From positions 62,001-126,000 of the forward strand of contig NZ_CP012406.1 of NCBI RefSeq assembly GCF_001305595.1: a DNA stretch of 64,000 bases, given 5' to 3'. The number at the start of each line of letters is the position of its first letter. Position 1 is the first letter of the stretch. Made by a program: the position numbers and the translations under genes. Below the pieces are notes generated by a model, which saw nothing but the letters and a program-made list of their open reading frames with translations, was not told the DNA's origin and made no database searches. Of this stretch, positions 1-8,184 are shown piece by piece. Origin of the DNA: Azospirillum thiophilum (GTDB lineage: Bacteria; Pseudomonadota; Alphaproteobacteria; Azospirillales; Azospirillaceae).

Positions 1-61
1 ACTTTTTCTGGATATATATGCATATGATAAAATTGGAATTTTTACCAAAAGGAGAATCTCT

Positions 62-619
62 GTGGCCAAAAAATCCGATCCCTCTTTGATAAAAAAGCTG
101 TCATCCGTCTTGTTCAAGAAAGATTCTATTGTGATGTCGCAGGATTACCTCGCCTATTATGACGTGATGATGGGGCATCATCCAGGTATCGATTATGCCA
201 GTCCAACAGGAACTCCGGTTTATTCTCCATTCGATGGAAAGATATCCGTCTCCGGAGATACCAATAGGGATGGGGTGCCGGATGATAAATATGGATGCGT
301 GATAATGGAGATAACGGTAACGCCTAATCAGAAATATGCTTTCATGTTTGCGCATCTCTCGGTGATATCTGTAAAGAAGGACAATTACGTATATCGGGGC
401 GATATTATTGGTTACAGCGGGAAAAGAGGCACCGGTCGGTCTCATCTTCATGTCGAATGTAGAGTGAGCGGGAAAAAAATGATGGCAAAATATTTTCCGA
501 CTGAGAAAGATAATAAAACAAACTACAATCCAACGTTTATATTGGAACTATGGGAGGCTTATAACCTGAAAGAGACTGAAATTCCCTTTCCGATCAGAAG
601 GCCGGTGTATCTGGCTTAA
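62..619 (+). CDS. M23-family (LytM-like) metallopeptidase, no signal peptide, AT-rich
   Basis: This 185-residue protein carries the zinc-peptidase signature of family M23: H40 and D44 in HPGID, H98 in AHLS, and H128/H130 in SHLHVE. M23 enzymes cut peptide crossbridges or stems in peptidoglycan. Residues 66-75 (DTNRDGVPDD) resemble a calcium-binding thrombospondin-3/dockerin loop. There is no N-terminal signal peptide or membrane segment, so periplasmic access would need lysis or a dedicated secretion system. The start is GTG, with an AAAGGAGA ribosome site about 7 bases upstream. The DNA is clearly AT-rich against its neighbours, which suggests acquisition. Fold assignment is solid; substrate and delivery are unknown. 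Confidence 0.85.
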   Translation: MAKKSDPSLIKKLSSVLFKKDSIVMSQDYLAYYDVMMGHHPGIDYASPTGTPVYSPFDGKISVSGDTNRDGVPDDKYGCVIMEITVTPNQKYAFMFAHLSVISVKKDNYVYRGDIIGYSGKRGTGRSHLHVECRVSGKKMMAKYFPTEKDNKTNYNPTFILELWEAYNLKETEIPFPIRRPVYLA

Positions 620-713
620 AAGTGATTTGGAATAAAAAATCGACCGGAATCTTGACCCGGAAGCCCATTATCGGCCATTCCTGACGACACAAACCTGCTT
701 TGTGTAGAGAAAA

Positions 714-1886
714 ATGGCTGATGCGTCTGCCCGGCCCGGTCACGGCAGCACCGATGTGGGTTGGATCGAGTCCGGACCGATGGATGGATCCGGATGGCGG
801 ATCGGCGCGTCCGGACGCTGGACGCTGGCCGCCGCCGGACCGGCGTCGGACGCGCTGGAGCGGGCGCCCCGGCCGGCCGGCGGGGCCGCGGTGCGGCTCG
901 ACCTCGCACGGGTCGAGGCGCTCGACACCGTCGGCGCCTATCTGCTGAACCGGGCGGCCGAGCGGTTGTCGGCGGCCGGCCATGCGGTGGCGGTGGTCGG
1001 GCTGCGGCCGGAGCATGCCGCCCTGTTCGGCGCGGTGCGCGATGCCGGCAAGGCGCCGCCCCACCCGATCGAGCGCGAGCATCACCCGATCATCGACATG
1101 ATCGTCCGCACCGGCGAGACGACGGTGAATGCAGCCAGGGAGGTGCTCGACCTCGTCGGTTTCCTCGGGCTGGTCACCGTCACCTTCGCCCGGCTGATCC
1201 TGCGCCCGTCGCGCCTGCGCCTGACCTCGGTGATGTTCCACATCGAGCAGACCGGGCTGAACGCCCTGCCGATCCTGGGGCTGCTGTCCTTCCTGATCGG
1301 CGTGGTGCTGGCCTTCCAGGGGGCGGACCAGCTGAAGCGCTTCGGGGCGGAGTTGTATGTGGTCAACCTGCTGGGCATCTCGGTCCTGCGCGAGATCGGC
1401 ATCCTGATGACGGCGATCATCGTCGCCGGCCGCTCCGGCTCGGCCTTCACCGCCCAGATCGGCACCATGAAGGTCAACCAGGAGATCGACGCCATCGGCA
1501 CCATGGGGCTGGATCCGGTGGAGCTGCTGGTGGTGCCGCGGGCGCTGGCCCTGATGATCACCCTGCCGCTGCTGGCCTTCTACGCCGACGTGATGGGGCT
1601 GTTCGGCGGCGCGGTGATGGCCTATGCCACGCTGGACATCACCTTCGGCCAGTTCATCCGCCAGCTCCATGTCGCGGTCGGCATCAACACCGTCCTCGCC
1701 GGGCTGATCAAGGCGCCGGTCTTCGCCCTGGTCATCGCCATGGTCGGCTGCTACGAGGGGCTGAAGGTCTCCGGCAGCGCCGAGAGCGTCGGCATCATGA
1801 CCACCAAGGCGGTGGTGGAGGGCATCTTCCTGGTGATCGTCATCGACGCGGTGTTCTCCGTCCTCTTCTCGATGCTGGGGGTGTGA
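714..1886 (+). CDS. mlaE: MlaE-type ABC permease with N-terminal STAS domain
   Basis: The 390-residue protein is the inner-membrane permease of an Mla/MCE lipid transporter. Residues about 28-115 form a STAS-like domain (LDTVGAYLL, then VVGLRPEH). Residues about 130-388 are the MlaE permease with characteristic segments such as FLIGVVLAFQGADQL, AGRSGSAFTAQIG and EIDAIGTMGLDP. In the E. coli MlaFEDB complex STAS is a separate protein (MlaB); here it is fused, a known variant in other proteobacteria. Its stop overlaps the start of the ATPase gene by one base (TGATG), indicating translational coupling. The likely role is glycerophospholipid trafficking between the two membranes. Confidence 0.93.
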   Translation: MADASARPGHGSTDVGWIESGPMDGSGWRIGASGRWTLAAAGPASDALERAPRPAGGAAVRLDLARVEALDTVGAYLLNRAAERLSAAGHAVAVVGLRPEHAALFGAVRDAGKAPPHPIEREHHPIIDMIVRTGETTVNAAREVLDLVGFLGLVTVTFARLILRPSRLRLTSVMFHIEQTGLNALPILGLLSFLIGVVLAFQGADQLKRFGAELYVVNLLGISVLREIGILMTAIIVAGRSGSAFTAQIGTMKVNQEIDAIGTMGLDPVELLVVPRALALMITLPLLAFYADVMGLFGGAVMAYATLDITFGQFIRQLHVAVGINTVLAGLIKAPVFALVIAMVGCYEGLKVSGSAESVGIMTTKAVVEGIFLVIVIDAVFSVLFSMLGV

Positions 1887-2713
1887 TGGACGCGTCCGCG
1901 CAAGGGAACGGCGCCGGCGGGCACAGGCCAGTCATCCGCGTGCGCGGGCTGGTCACCCGTTTCGGGACGCAGACCGTCCATGACGGGCTCGACCTTGACG
2001 TCGAGAGGGGCGAGGTGCTGGGCGTCGTCGGCGGCTCCGGCACCGGCAAGTCGGTGCTGCTGAAGGAGATCCTGGGCCTGATCGAGCCGGCGGACGGCCG
2101 GATCGAGCTGCTGGGCCACGACATCGCCGGCCTCGACCGCGCCGAGCGCACCGCGCTGCAGGCCCGCACCGGGGTTCTGTTCCAGAACGGCGCGCTGTTC
2201 AGCTCGATGACGGTGGCGGAGAACGTCATGCTGCCGCTGAAGGAGCACACGGACCTGCCCCCGTCGCTGATCGCCGAGCTGGCGCGGGTCAAGATCGCCA
2301 TGGCCGGCCTGCCGCCCGATGCCGGGACCAAGCATCCGTCGCAGCTGTCGGGCGGCATGATCAAGCGCGCCGGGCTGGCGCGCGCCCTGGCGCTCGACCC
2401 CGACATCCTGTTCCTCGACGAGCCGACCGCCGGCCTCGACCCCATCGGCGCCGCCGCCTTCGACACGCTGATCCGCGGCCTGCAGCGCAGCCTGGGGCTG
2501 ACCGTCTTCATGGTCACCCACGACCTGGACAGCCTGACCTCGATCTGCGACCGCATCGCCGTGCTGGTGGACAGGAAGATCCGGGTGGGGACGCTGGCGC
2601 AGCATCTGGCCGATCCGCACCCCTGGATCCACGATTACTTCCACGGACCGCGCGGCCGCGCGGCCCTCGACGCGAAAGAGCGCAACGACGCTCCGCGCCT
2701 TGCGAAAGGGTAA
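1886..2713 (+). CDS. mlaF: MlaF-type ABC transporter ATPase
   Basis: The 275-residue ATPase energises the MlaE permease from the cytoplasmic side. It has a complete nucleotide-binding site: Walker A GGSGTGKS, Q-loop FQNGALFSS, signature LSGGM, Walker B ILFLDEPTAGLDP and H-loop VTHD. The FQNGALFSSMTV segment is typical of the MlaF/Mce subgroup rather than of solute importers. The ATG overlaps the permease stop codon, and the substrate-binding MCE gene follows after 9 bases, so the three genes form one operon. Confidence 0.94.
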   Translation: MDASAQGNGAGGHRPVIRVRGLVTRFGTQTVHDGLDLDVERGEVLGVVGGSGTGKSVLLKEILGLIEPADGRIELLGHDIAGLDRAERTALQARTGVLFQNGALFSSMTVAENVMLPLKEHTDLPPSLIAELARVKIAMAGLPPDAGTKHPSQLSGGMIKRAGLARALALDPDILFLDEPTAGLDPIGAAAFDTLIRGLQRSLGLTVFMVTHDLDSLTSICDRIAVLVDRKIRVGTLAQHLADPHPWIHDYFHGPRGRAALDAKERNDAPRLAKG

Positions 2714-2722
2714 GGTCACGCC

Positions 2723-3682
2723 ATGGAAACCCGCGCCAGCTACATCCTGGTCGGCAGCTTCGTGCTGGCGCTGGTCGCCGGCCTGCTGGTCTTCACCGCC
2801 TGGATCGCCAAGGTCCAGCTGGACGAAACGCGCGAGACCTACCGCATCTACTTCACCGGATCGGTCACCGGGCTCCAGCAGGGCAGCCCGGTGCGCTACC
2901 GCGGCGTGCCGGTCGGCACCGTGTCGGACATCCGGCTCGACCCCGACAACGTGACCAGGGTGCGGGTGACCGTCCAGGTGCAGAACGGCACGCCGGTCAT
3001 GTCCGATTCCATCGCCTCGCTGGAGGTGCAGGGCATCACCGGCGGCGCCTATGTCCAGATCACCGGCGGGGCGGAGGGGGGCAAGCGGCTGACCGCCACC
3101 GATGCCGACGGGGTGCTGACCATCCCGTCGCGCCCCAGCTCGCTGACCGCGGTGGTGGACAGCGCGCCGCAACTGGTCAACCGGTCGCTGGAGGTCATCA
3201 CCCGGCTGGGCGACCTGCTGAACGGCGAGAACCAGAAGGCCATCGGCGACATTCTGGCCAATGCCCGCACCGCCAGCGCCGAGCTCGCCCGGGCCAGCGC
3301 CGGGCTGGAGGAGACGATGGCGCAGGCGCGGCGGACGCTGAACGGCTTCGAGGCATCCGGCCCGCAGTTCGACCGCACGATGGAGCAGGCGCGCGACACG
3401 CTGGCAACCGTCGATGCCGCCGCCAAGAGCCTGACCGGCGAGACGCGCGAGCTGATGCGGTCGCTGAAGCGCAGCTCGGACACCCTGAACGGCATGCTGG
3501 CCGAGAATCGCGAACCGGTGCGCGACTTTACCGCCACCGGCCTGTATGAACTGACCCTGCTGATCTCCCAGCTGCGCGACCTGTCCGGGCAGCTGTCGCG
3601 GGTGGTCACGCGGATCGAGAACGACCCGTCGAACTTCCTCTTCGGCGGGACGCGGCAAGGCGTGGAGGTGCGTGGGAAATGA
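2723..3682 (+). CDS. mlaD: MlaD/MCE-domain lipid-binding protein
   Basis: This 319-residue protein has one N-terminal transmembrane anchor (residues about 6-28, YILVGSFVLALVAGLLVFTAWI) followed by an MCE domain (about 38-117, containing SVTGLQQGSPVRYRGVPVG). The long C-terminal part is helical and rich in A/E/R, probably coiled coil. MCE proteins oligomerise into a ring that passes lipids between the permease and periplasmic partners. It is longer than E. coli MlaD (about 180 residues) and closer to the single-MCE proteins of alphaproteobacteria. Its stop overlaps the next start in an ATGA arrangement. Confidence 0.92.
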   Translation: METRASYILVGSFVLALVAGLLVFTAWIAKVQLDETRETYRIYFTGSVTGLQQGSPVRYRGVPVGTVSDIRLDPDNVTRVRVTVQVQNGTPVMSDSIASLEVQGITGGAYVQITGGAEGGKRLTATDADGVLTIPSRPSSLTAVVDSAPQLVNRSLEVITRLGDLLNGENQKAIGDILANARTASAELARASAGLEETMAQARRTLNGFEASGPQFDRTMEQARDTLATVDAAAKSLTGETRELMRSLKRSSDTLNGMLAENREPVRDFTATGLYELTLLISQLRDLSGQLSRVVTRIENDPSNFLFGGTRQGVEVRGK

Positions 3683-4371
3683 GGCGGACGGCGAACGGGC
3701 GCGGGATGGCGTGGGGTGCGGTGTTGGGAGTGGCGGGTGCAGCCCGGCGCGGGATGCCGGGGCGCCGGATATGGTCCGCCCTGCTGTTGCTGGGGCTGGC
3801 CGCCTGTTCCACGCTGAACCCGACGGCACCGCAGCTCTACACCCTGACCCCGCGCGCCGCGGTCGGCCCCGGCCCCAGGGCCGACTGGCAGTTGCTGGTC
3901 GAGACCCCGGCGGCGGCGGCGGGGATCGACACGCCGCGCATCGCGCTGGCCCGCACGCCGACCTCGCTCGACTATTTCGCCGACGTGTCCTGGGCCGACC
4001 GGGCGCCGAACATGGTGCAGGGGCTGATCGTCCAGACCTTCGAGGACAGCGGGCGCATCGTCTCGGTCGGGCGCGACACCGTCGGGCTGCGCTCCGACTA
4101 TGTGCTGAAGTCGGAACTGCGCGATTTCCAGGCCGAATACGCCGATCCGGGGGCCGCCCTGCCGGACCGCGTGCATGTCCGGCTGTCGGCCAAGCTGGTC
4201 GCCATGCCGCGCCGGTCCATCGAGGCGGGCGAGACCTTCGAGGCGACGGCACCGGTGCGCGGCCGGTCCTTCACCGACGTCGTCGCCGCCTTCGACGAGG
4301 CGCTGGGCCGCGTTACCGGTGATCTGGCGGGCTGGGCGCTGTCGCAGCGGCTGAAGCCGGCAGGGAGCTGA
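3679..4371 (+). CDS. ABC-transport auxiliary lipoprotein (PqiC-like)
   Basis: This is a predicted lipoprotein: a hydrophobic stretch followed by lipobox LAAC with the modified cysteine at C43. The mature part begins STLNPTAPQLYTLTPR, typical of the ABC-type auxiliary component family that includes PqiC. In the reading used here, overlapping ATGA with mlaD, the leader is unusually long. The internal ATG at 3754 (MPGRRIWSALLLLG) gives a normal 17-residue lipoprotein signal and may be the true start. In Mce-type systems such lipoproteins sit in the outer membrane and receive the lipid conduit, so it probably completes the operon, which has no mlaC or mlaA here. Confidence 0.88.
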   Translation: MRRTANGRGMAWGAVLGVAGAARRGMPGRRIWSALLLLGLAACSTLNPTAPQLYTLTPRAAVGPGPRADWQLLVETPAAAAGIDTPRIALARTPTSLDYFADVSWADRAPNMVQGLIVQTFEDSGRIVSVGRDTVGLRSDYVLKSELRDFQAEYADPGAALPDRVHVRLSAKLVAMPRRSIEAGETFEATAPVRGRSFTDVVAAFDEALGRVTGDLAGWALSQRLKPAGS

Positions 4372-4483
4372 CCGGCAAGCCGGCAGCCCGGCTGCAACCG
4401 CAGGTGCCCGAGCTGAAAACCCCTTGTCACGTCATCATATCCGCGTACGTAATAGGGGTGTTCGCGCAGCGCAGGATCGGGCG

Positions 4484-5248
4484 ATGACGGATTTGTCGGA
4501 AGTGTCCCGCGAGGAGTTGGAGGCGATGGCCGAGGCGGGGCAAGAGGTGCGCCTGTGCCAGCGCGTCCTCGCCAAGACCGGGGACACGGTGGTCGGCGAG
4601 CTTCTGCGCGGCCACGGCACGCTTTACGAGTGGAAGCATTATCCGCCGGGCGACGTCTACGACGCCGAGTTCCACGCCCAATACTACTATCACTGCCATC
4701 CCGAGGGCGAACGGCCGCCGGGCGAGCATGGCCATTTCCACAGCTTCCTGCGCCCGCACGGCATGCCACCGGGGGTGCGGCCGGCGGAACTGCCCGATTT
4801 CCAGCCGCCCGACAACGACAACGACGCGCTGTCGCACCTGATCGGCATCGCCATGGATCCGGCCGGCCAGCCGGTGCGGCTGTTCACCACCAACCGCTGG
4901 GTGACGGGGGAGACCTGGTACAAGGCCGACGACGTCATCGCCATGCTCGACGCCTTCGAGATCGACCATGCCCGGCCGTCCTGGCCGGCCAACCGCTGGA
5001 TCACCGCGATGATGCGGCTGTTCCGCCCGACCATCGTCGAACTGCTGCGCGAGCGCGACGGCGCCGTCCGGCGCTGGGCCGACGCCCACCCCGACGCCTA
5101 TGTCTACGAGGACCGCGGGTTGGAGGTCGCCTCCCAGCGCCACATCTCCGTCGAGGAGCAGATCGCCGGAGTGGCGCTGCACCTGCGCGGCGCGCGGCGC
5201 CGCCGCTCCATCCTGCCGGAACCGCCCAGCTTCGCCGACGCGTCCTGA
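4484..5248 (+). CDS. conserved His-rich protein of unknown function (possibly DUF6969 family)
   Basis: This 254-residue soluble protein has no signal peptide or membrane segment. The middle carries a dense histidine/acidic cluster (YYHCHPEGERPPGEHGHFHSF, residues about 69-89), which suggests metal binding. I associate this GEHGHFH pattern with a family annotated DUF6969 but cannot confirm it. The start is the ATG at 4484, inside a longer open frame beginning upstream at 4424; residues before it look non-coding. It stands alone, 112 bases after the mla operon. Function unknown. Confidence 0.75.
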   Translation: MTDLSEVSREELEAMAEAGQEVRLCQRVLAKTGDTVVGELLRGHGTLYEWKHYPPGDVYDAEFHAQYYYHCHPEGERPPGEHGHFHSFLRPHGMPPGVRPAELPDFQPPDNDNDALSHLIGIAMDPAGQPVRLFTTNRWVTGETWYKADDVIAMLDAFEIDHARPSWPANRWITAMMRLFRPTIVELLRERDGAVRRWADAHPDAYVYEDRGLEVASQRHISVEEQIAGVALHLRGARRRRSILPEPPSFADAS

Positions 5249-5432
5249 GCGCTCCCCCATATGGCTGGAAGGCCTATGACGCAGGAGCGTTAAGGAAGGC
5301 TCAACCGTTTGGGAAGATCCTGGGAGCCGTGGGCATGTCTCCGCCCGCAGGCCCGCGGGTACGGCGTCTTCCGCAAAGGACAGATGGAGACGGACCAGGG
5401 CAGGAAATCAGGGCAGGAAGGGTCCGGGACCC

Positions 5433-6569
5433 ATGAGCGACGCTTTCAAGACGGCTTATCTGAGCAAGGGCGACGTGGCGCGGCTGCTGGCCGATCCGTC
5501 GCCGAACAGCAGGACCGATCTGGCCGCCAAGATCGCGCATCAGTTCGACAGCCCCGAGCTGTCCGAGGCGGAGCGCAAGCTGGCGGAGGACATCATCCGC
5601 CTGATGGTCAACGACACGGTGCTGCGCGTCCGCCAGACCCTGGCCGAGAACCTGAAATCCAGCCCGTCCCTGCCGCGGGAGATCGCCCTGACGCTGGCCC
5701 GCGACGTCGAGGCGGTGGCGATCCCGGTGCTGAGCGTCTCCACCGTGCTGACCCCGGCCGATCTGGTGGAGATCCTGCACTCGGGCGCCGAGGCCAAGAG
5801 CACGGCGATCGCCCGGCGCCCGACGGTTCCGGCCGAGGTCGCCGACGCGCTGATCGAAAGCGGATCCGAACGCGCGGTGGCGGCATTGGTCGCCAACGAG
5901 GGGGCGGAGCTGGGCGAACACAGCCTCAGCCGCGTCATCGACCGTTTCGGAGCCAGCGAGGCGGTGCAGGACCCGCTGGTCCACCGCTCCAGGCTGCCGA
6001 TCACCATCGCCGAGCGGCTGGTCGCCGTGGTGTCGGAGCGGCTGCGCCAGCATCTGGTCGCGCATCACGAGCTGCCGTCGAAGGTCGCGTCGGAGCTGAT
6101 CCTGCAAAGCCGCGAGCGGGCGACCGTGGCACTGTTCACCGGGGAGAACGACGAGGCCGCGCTCGACCGGCTGGTGGTCCAGCTCGCCGGTACCGGCCGG
6201 CTGACCCCGTCGCTGCTGGTCCGCTCGCTGTGCACCGGCGACATCGCCTTCTTCGAAACCGCCATGTCGCGCATGGCCAACGTGCCGATGACCAACGCCC
6301 GGCTGCTGATCCACGATGCCGGCCGGCTGGGGCTGAAGTCCCTGTACGACAAGGCGAAGCTGCCGCCGGCGCTGCTGCCGGCCTGCCGCATCGCCATCGA
6401 CGTGCTGAAGGAGACCCCCTATGACGGCGAGCCCGGCGACCGCGAGCGCCACCGTCGCCGCGTCATCGAGCGCATCCTGACCCAGTACGAGGATCTGGCA
6501 CCGGAGGATCTGGAATTCCTGCTGGCCAAGCTGGGCGACATGATGCAGCCGGAAAACGCATCGGCGTGA
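5433..6569 (+). CDS. DUF2336 domain-containing protein
   Basis: The 378-residue protein matches the DUF2336 family of alphaproteobacteria: an all-helical, HEAT-like protein with phrases such as LSEAERKLAEDIIRLMVND and LRVRQTLAENLKSSPSLP near residues 42-75. There are no catalytic motifs or membrane segments. Its last codons overlap the following histidine kinase start (GTGA), which implies co-translation and possibly a role as partner or scaffold of that kinase. The biochemical role of DUF2336 is not established. Confidence 0.85.
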   Translation: MSDAFKTAYLSKGDVARLLADPSPNSRTDLAAKIAHQFDSPELSEAERKLAEDIIRLMVNDTVLRVRQTLAENLKSSPSLPREIALTLARDVEAVAIPVLSVSTVLTPADLVEILHSGAEAKSTAIARRPTVPAEVADALIESGSERAVAALVANEGAELGEHSLSRVIDRFGASEAVQDPLVHRSRLPITIAERLVAVVSERLRQHLVAHHELPSKVASELILQSRERATVALFTGENDEAALDRLVVQLAGTGRLTPSLLVRSLCTGDIAFFETAMSRMANVPMTNARLLIHDAGRLGLKSLYDKAKLPPALLPACRIAIDVLKETPYDGEPGDRERHRRRVIERILTQYEDLAPEDLEFLLAKLGDMMQPENASA

Positions 6570-7927
6570 CCGGCCCGACCGTTCCCGCCGATGCGCCCGC
6601 TCCGGCCGGCAATTCCCCGGCTGCGCCGGCCGAGGCCTCGCCGGAAGACACCATCCGGCGGCTGGAGCGGCGCGTCGCCGAGCTGGAGGCGGGATTCGGC
6701 CACTGCGAGGCGCGGGCGGGCGATGCGCGGTTCCGCTCCCTGGTGCAGACGGCGGCCAGCATCATCCTGGTCCTGGACGACGACGGCCGCATCCAGGAGG
6801 CCAACCGCGAGGCGGAACGCGCCTTCGGGCTGGAGCATGGCCGAGCCGTCGGCCGGTTCCTGACCGAGATGATGGACGAACGGCCGGCCGGCGTCTTCGC
6901 CGCCCAGCTCGCCGTCGCCATGGAAGGCACGGAAATCCGCAATTTCGAGCAGCTGCTGCGCGGGCAGGACTGCATGAACGAACGGGTGCTGCTGTGGAAC
7001 CTCAACCGCCTGCCGGAAGCCGACGGCGTGCCGCCGGGCATCCTCTGCGTCGGCCAGGACATCACCCGGCGCAAACGGGCGGAACTGGCGCTGCGGCAGG
7101 CACGCGACGAGCTGGAGATGCGCGTCGCCGAGCGCACCCGCGCCCTGATGCAGGAGGTCCAGGAACGCCGCCGGGCCGAACAGGCGCTGATCCAGGCCAA
7201 GGAGCTGGCGGAGCTGGCCAACCGGGCCAAGAGCGAATTCCTGGCCAACATGAGCCATGAGCTGCGCACGCCGTTGAACGCCATCATCGGCTTTTCCTCG
7301 ATGATGGAGAGCGAGATCGTCGGGCCGCTCGGCCATCCCAAATATCTCGACTATGCCAAGGTGATCGGCAAGTCGGGCCAGCATCTGCTGGCGGTCATCA
7401 GCGACATCCTGGACGTCGCCAAGATCGAGGCCGGCAAGCTGGAGATGCACCCGCAGCCGATGGACGTCCGCGACGCGGTGGAAAGCTCGCTGCTGCTGAT
7501 CGCCGAACGGGCGGAGGAGGGCGGCCTCAGCCTGATCCACGCCATCGCCCCCGACACGCCCCGGCTGCTGGGCGACCCGGTCCGGGTGAAGCAGATCCTG
7601 CTGAACCTGCTGTCGAATGCCGTGAAGTTCACCCCGGCCGGCGGAAGTGTCGCCCTGCGGGTCCGCCCCGACCGTGGCCGCATCCTGGTCGAGATCGCCG
7701 ACACCGGCATCGGCATGAGCGCCGAAGGCATCGCCGTCGCGCTGCAACCCTTCGGTCAGGTCGACAGCCAGCTGTCCCGCCGGTCGGGCGGCACCGGGCT
7801 GGGCCTGCCGCTGGTGCGCTCCTTCGTCGACCTGCTGAACGGGACGCTGGACATCCGCAGCCGCGAGGGCGAAGGCACGACGGTCAGCGTGCGGCTGCCG
7901 GTCGCCCCGCCCTATGACGGGGAATAG
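6566..7927 (+). CDS. soluble PAS-domain sensor histidine kinase
   Basis: This 453-residue kinase has no transmembrane segments, so it senses a cytoplasmic signal. Order: coiled coil (about 28-50), PAS domain (about 55-168, ending in the usual GQDITRRKRAE linker), coiled coil (175-220), HisKA with phospho-acceptor H231 in MSHELRTPLNAIIGF, and HATPase_c with N-box NLLSNAVKF, G1 DTGIGM and G2 GGTGLGLPLV. There is no receiver domain. Start GTG overlaps the stop of the DUF2336 gene. The HisKA sequence resembles PleC/DivJ-type alphaproteobacterial kinases; its cognate regulator is not in the window. Confidence 0.92.
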   Translation: MTGPTVPADAPAPAGNSPAAPAEASPEDTIRRLERRVAELEAGFGHCEARAGDARFRSLVQTAASIILVLDDDGRIQEANREAERAFGLEHGRAVGRFLTEMMDERPAGVFAAQLAVAMEGTEIRNFEQLLRGQDCMNERVLLWNLNRLPEADGVPPGILCVGQDITRRKRAELALRQARDELEMRVAERTRALMQEVQERRRAEQALIQAKELAELANRAKSEFLANMSHELRTPLNAIIGFSSMMESEIVGPLGHPKYLDYAKVIGKSGQHLLAVISDILDVAKIEAGKLEMHPQPMDVRDAVESSLLLIAERAEEGGLSLIHAIAPDTPRLLGDPVRVKQILLNLLSNAVKFTPAGGSVALRVRPDRGRILVEIADTGIGMSAEGIAVALQPFGQVDSQLSRRSGGTGLGLPLVRSFVDLLNGTLDIRSREGEGTTVSVRLPVAPPYDGE

Positions 7928-8037
7928 GGCGGTTCCTGTTCAGCCGGCAGCCCCTTGGGCACCGTGAAGCGCTCCGTCGGGATCTCCCTGCGGATTTTTC
8001 TGCCGTTGCAGGCGAGCGCCGCCTGCACTACCTCCAT
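7912..8037 (-). CDS. possible 41-residue ORF in the gap before the FemAB-like gene
   Basis: The 257-base gap at 7928-8184 has no obvious function. Its minus strand is open, and from an ATG at 8037 reads a 41-residue basic peptide with low alanine content (contains NGRKIRREIPTERF), unlike the Arg/Ala-rich frames usual in non-coding GC-rich DNA. The frame is also open upstream, antisense to the next gene. There is no good ribosome site and I know no homologue. Listed with low confidence; it overlaps the kinase 3' end by 16 bases. Confidence 0.25.
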   Translation of the reverse strand: MEVVQAALACNGRKIRREIPTERFTVPKGLPAEQEPPYSPS

Positions 8038-8184
8038 GCTCACGGCCGGTGGCCGGTATCGGCTCAGTGCGCGGCCATCGGGGTCGGCGCCGGTGGCTTT
8101 CGCCAGAATGTGCAGCGGATCACAAGCCTCCGGCCATGGGAGGCGTTGCACGGGGGCAAGGCCATTCAATCGGGATTCCTGAAG

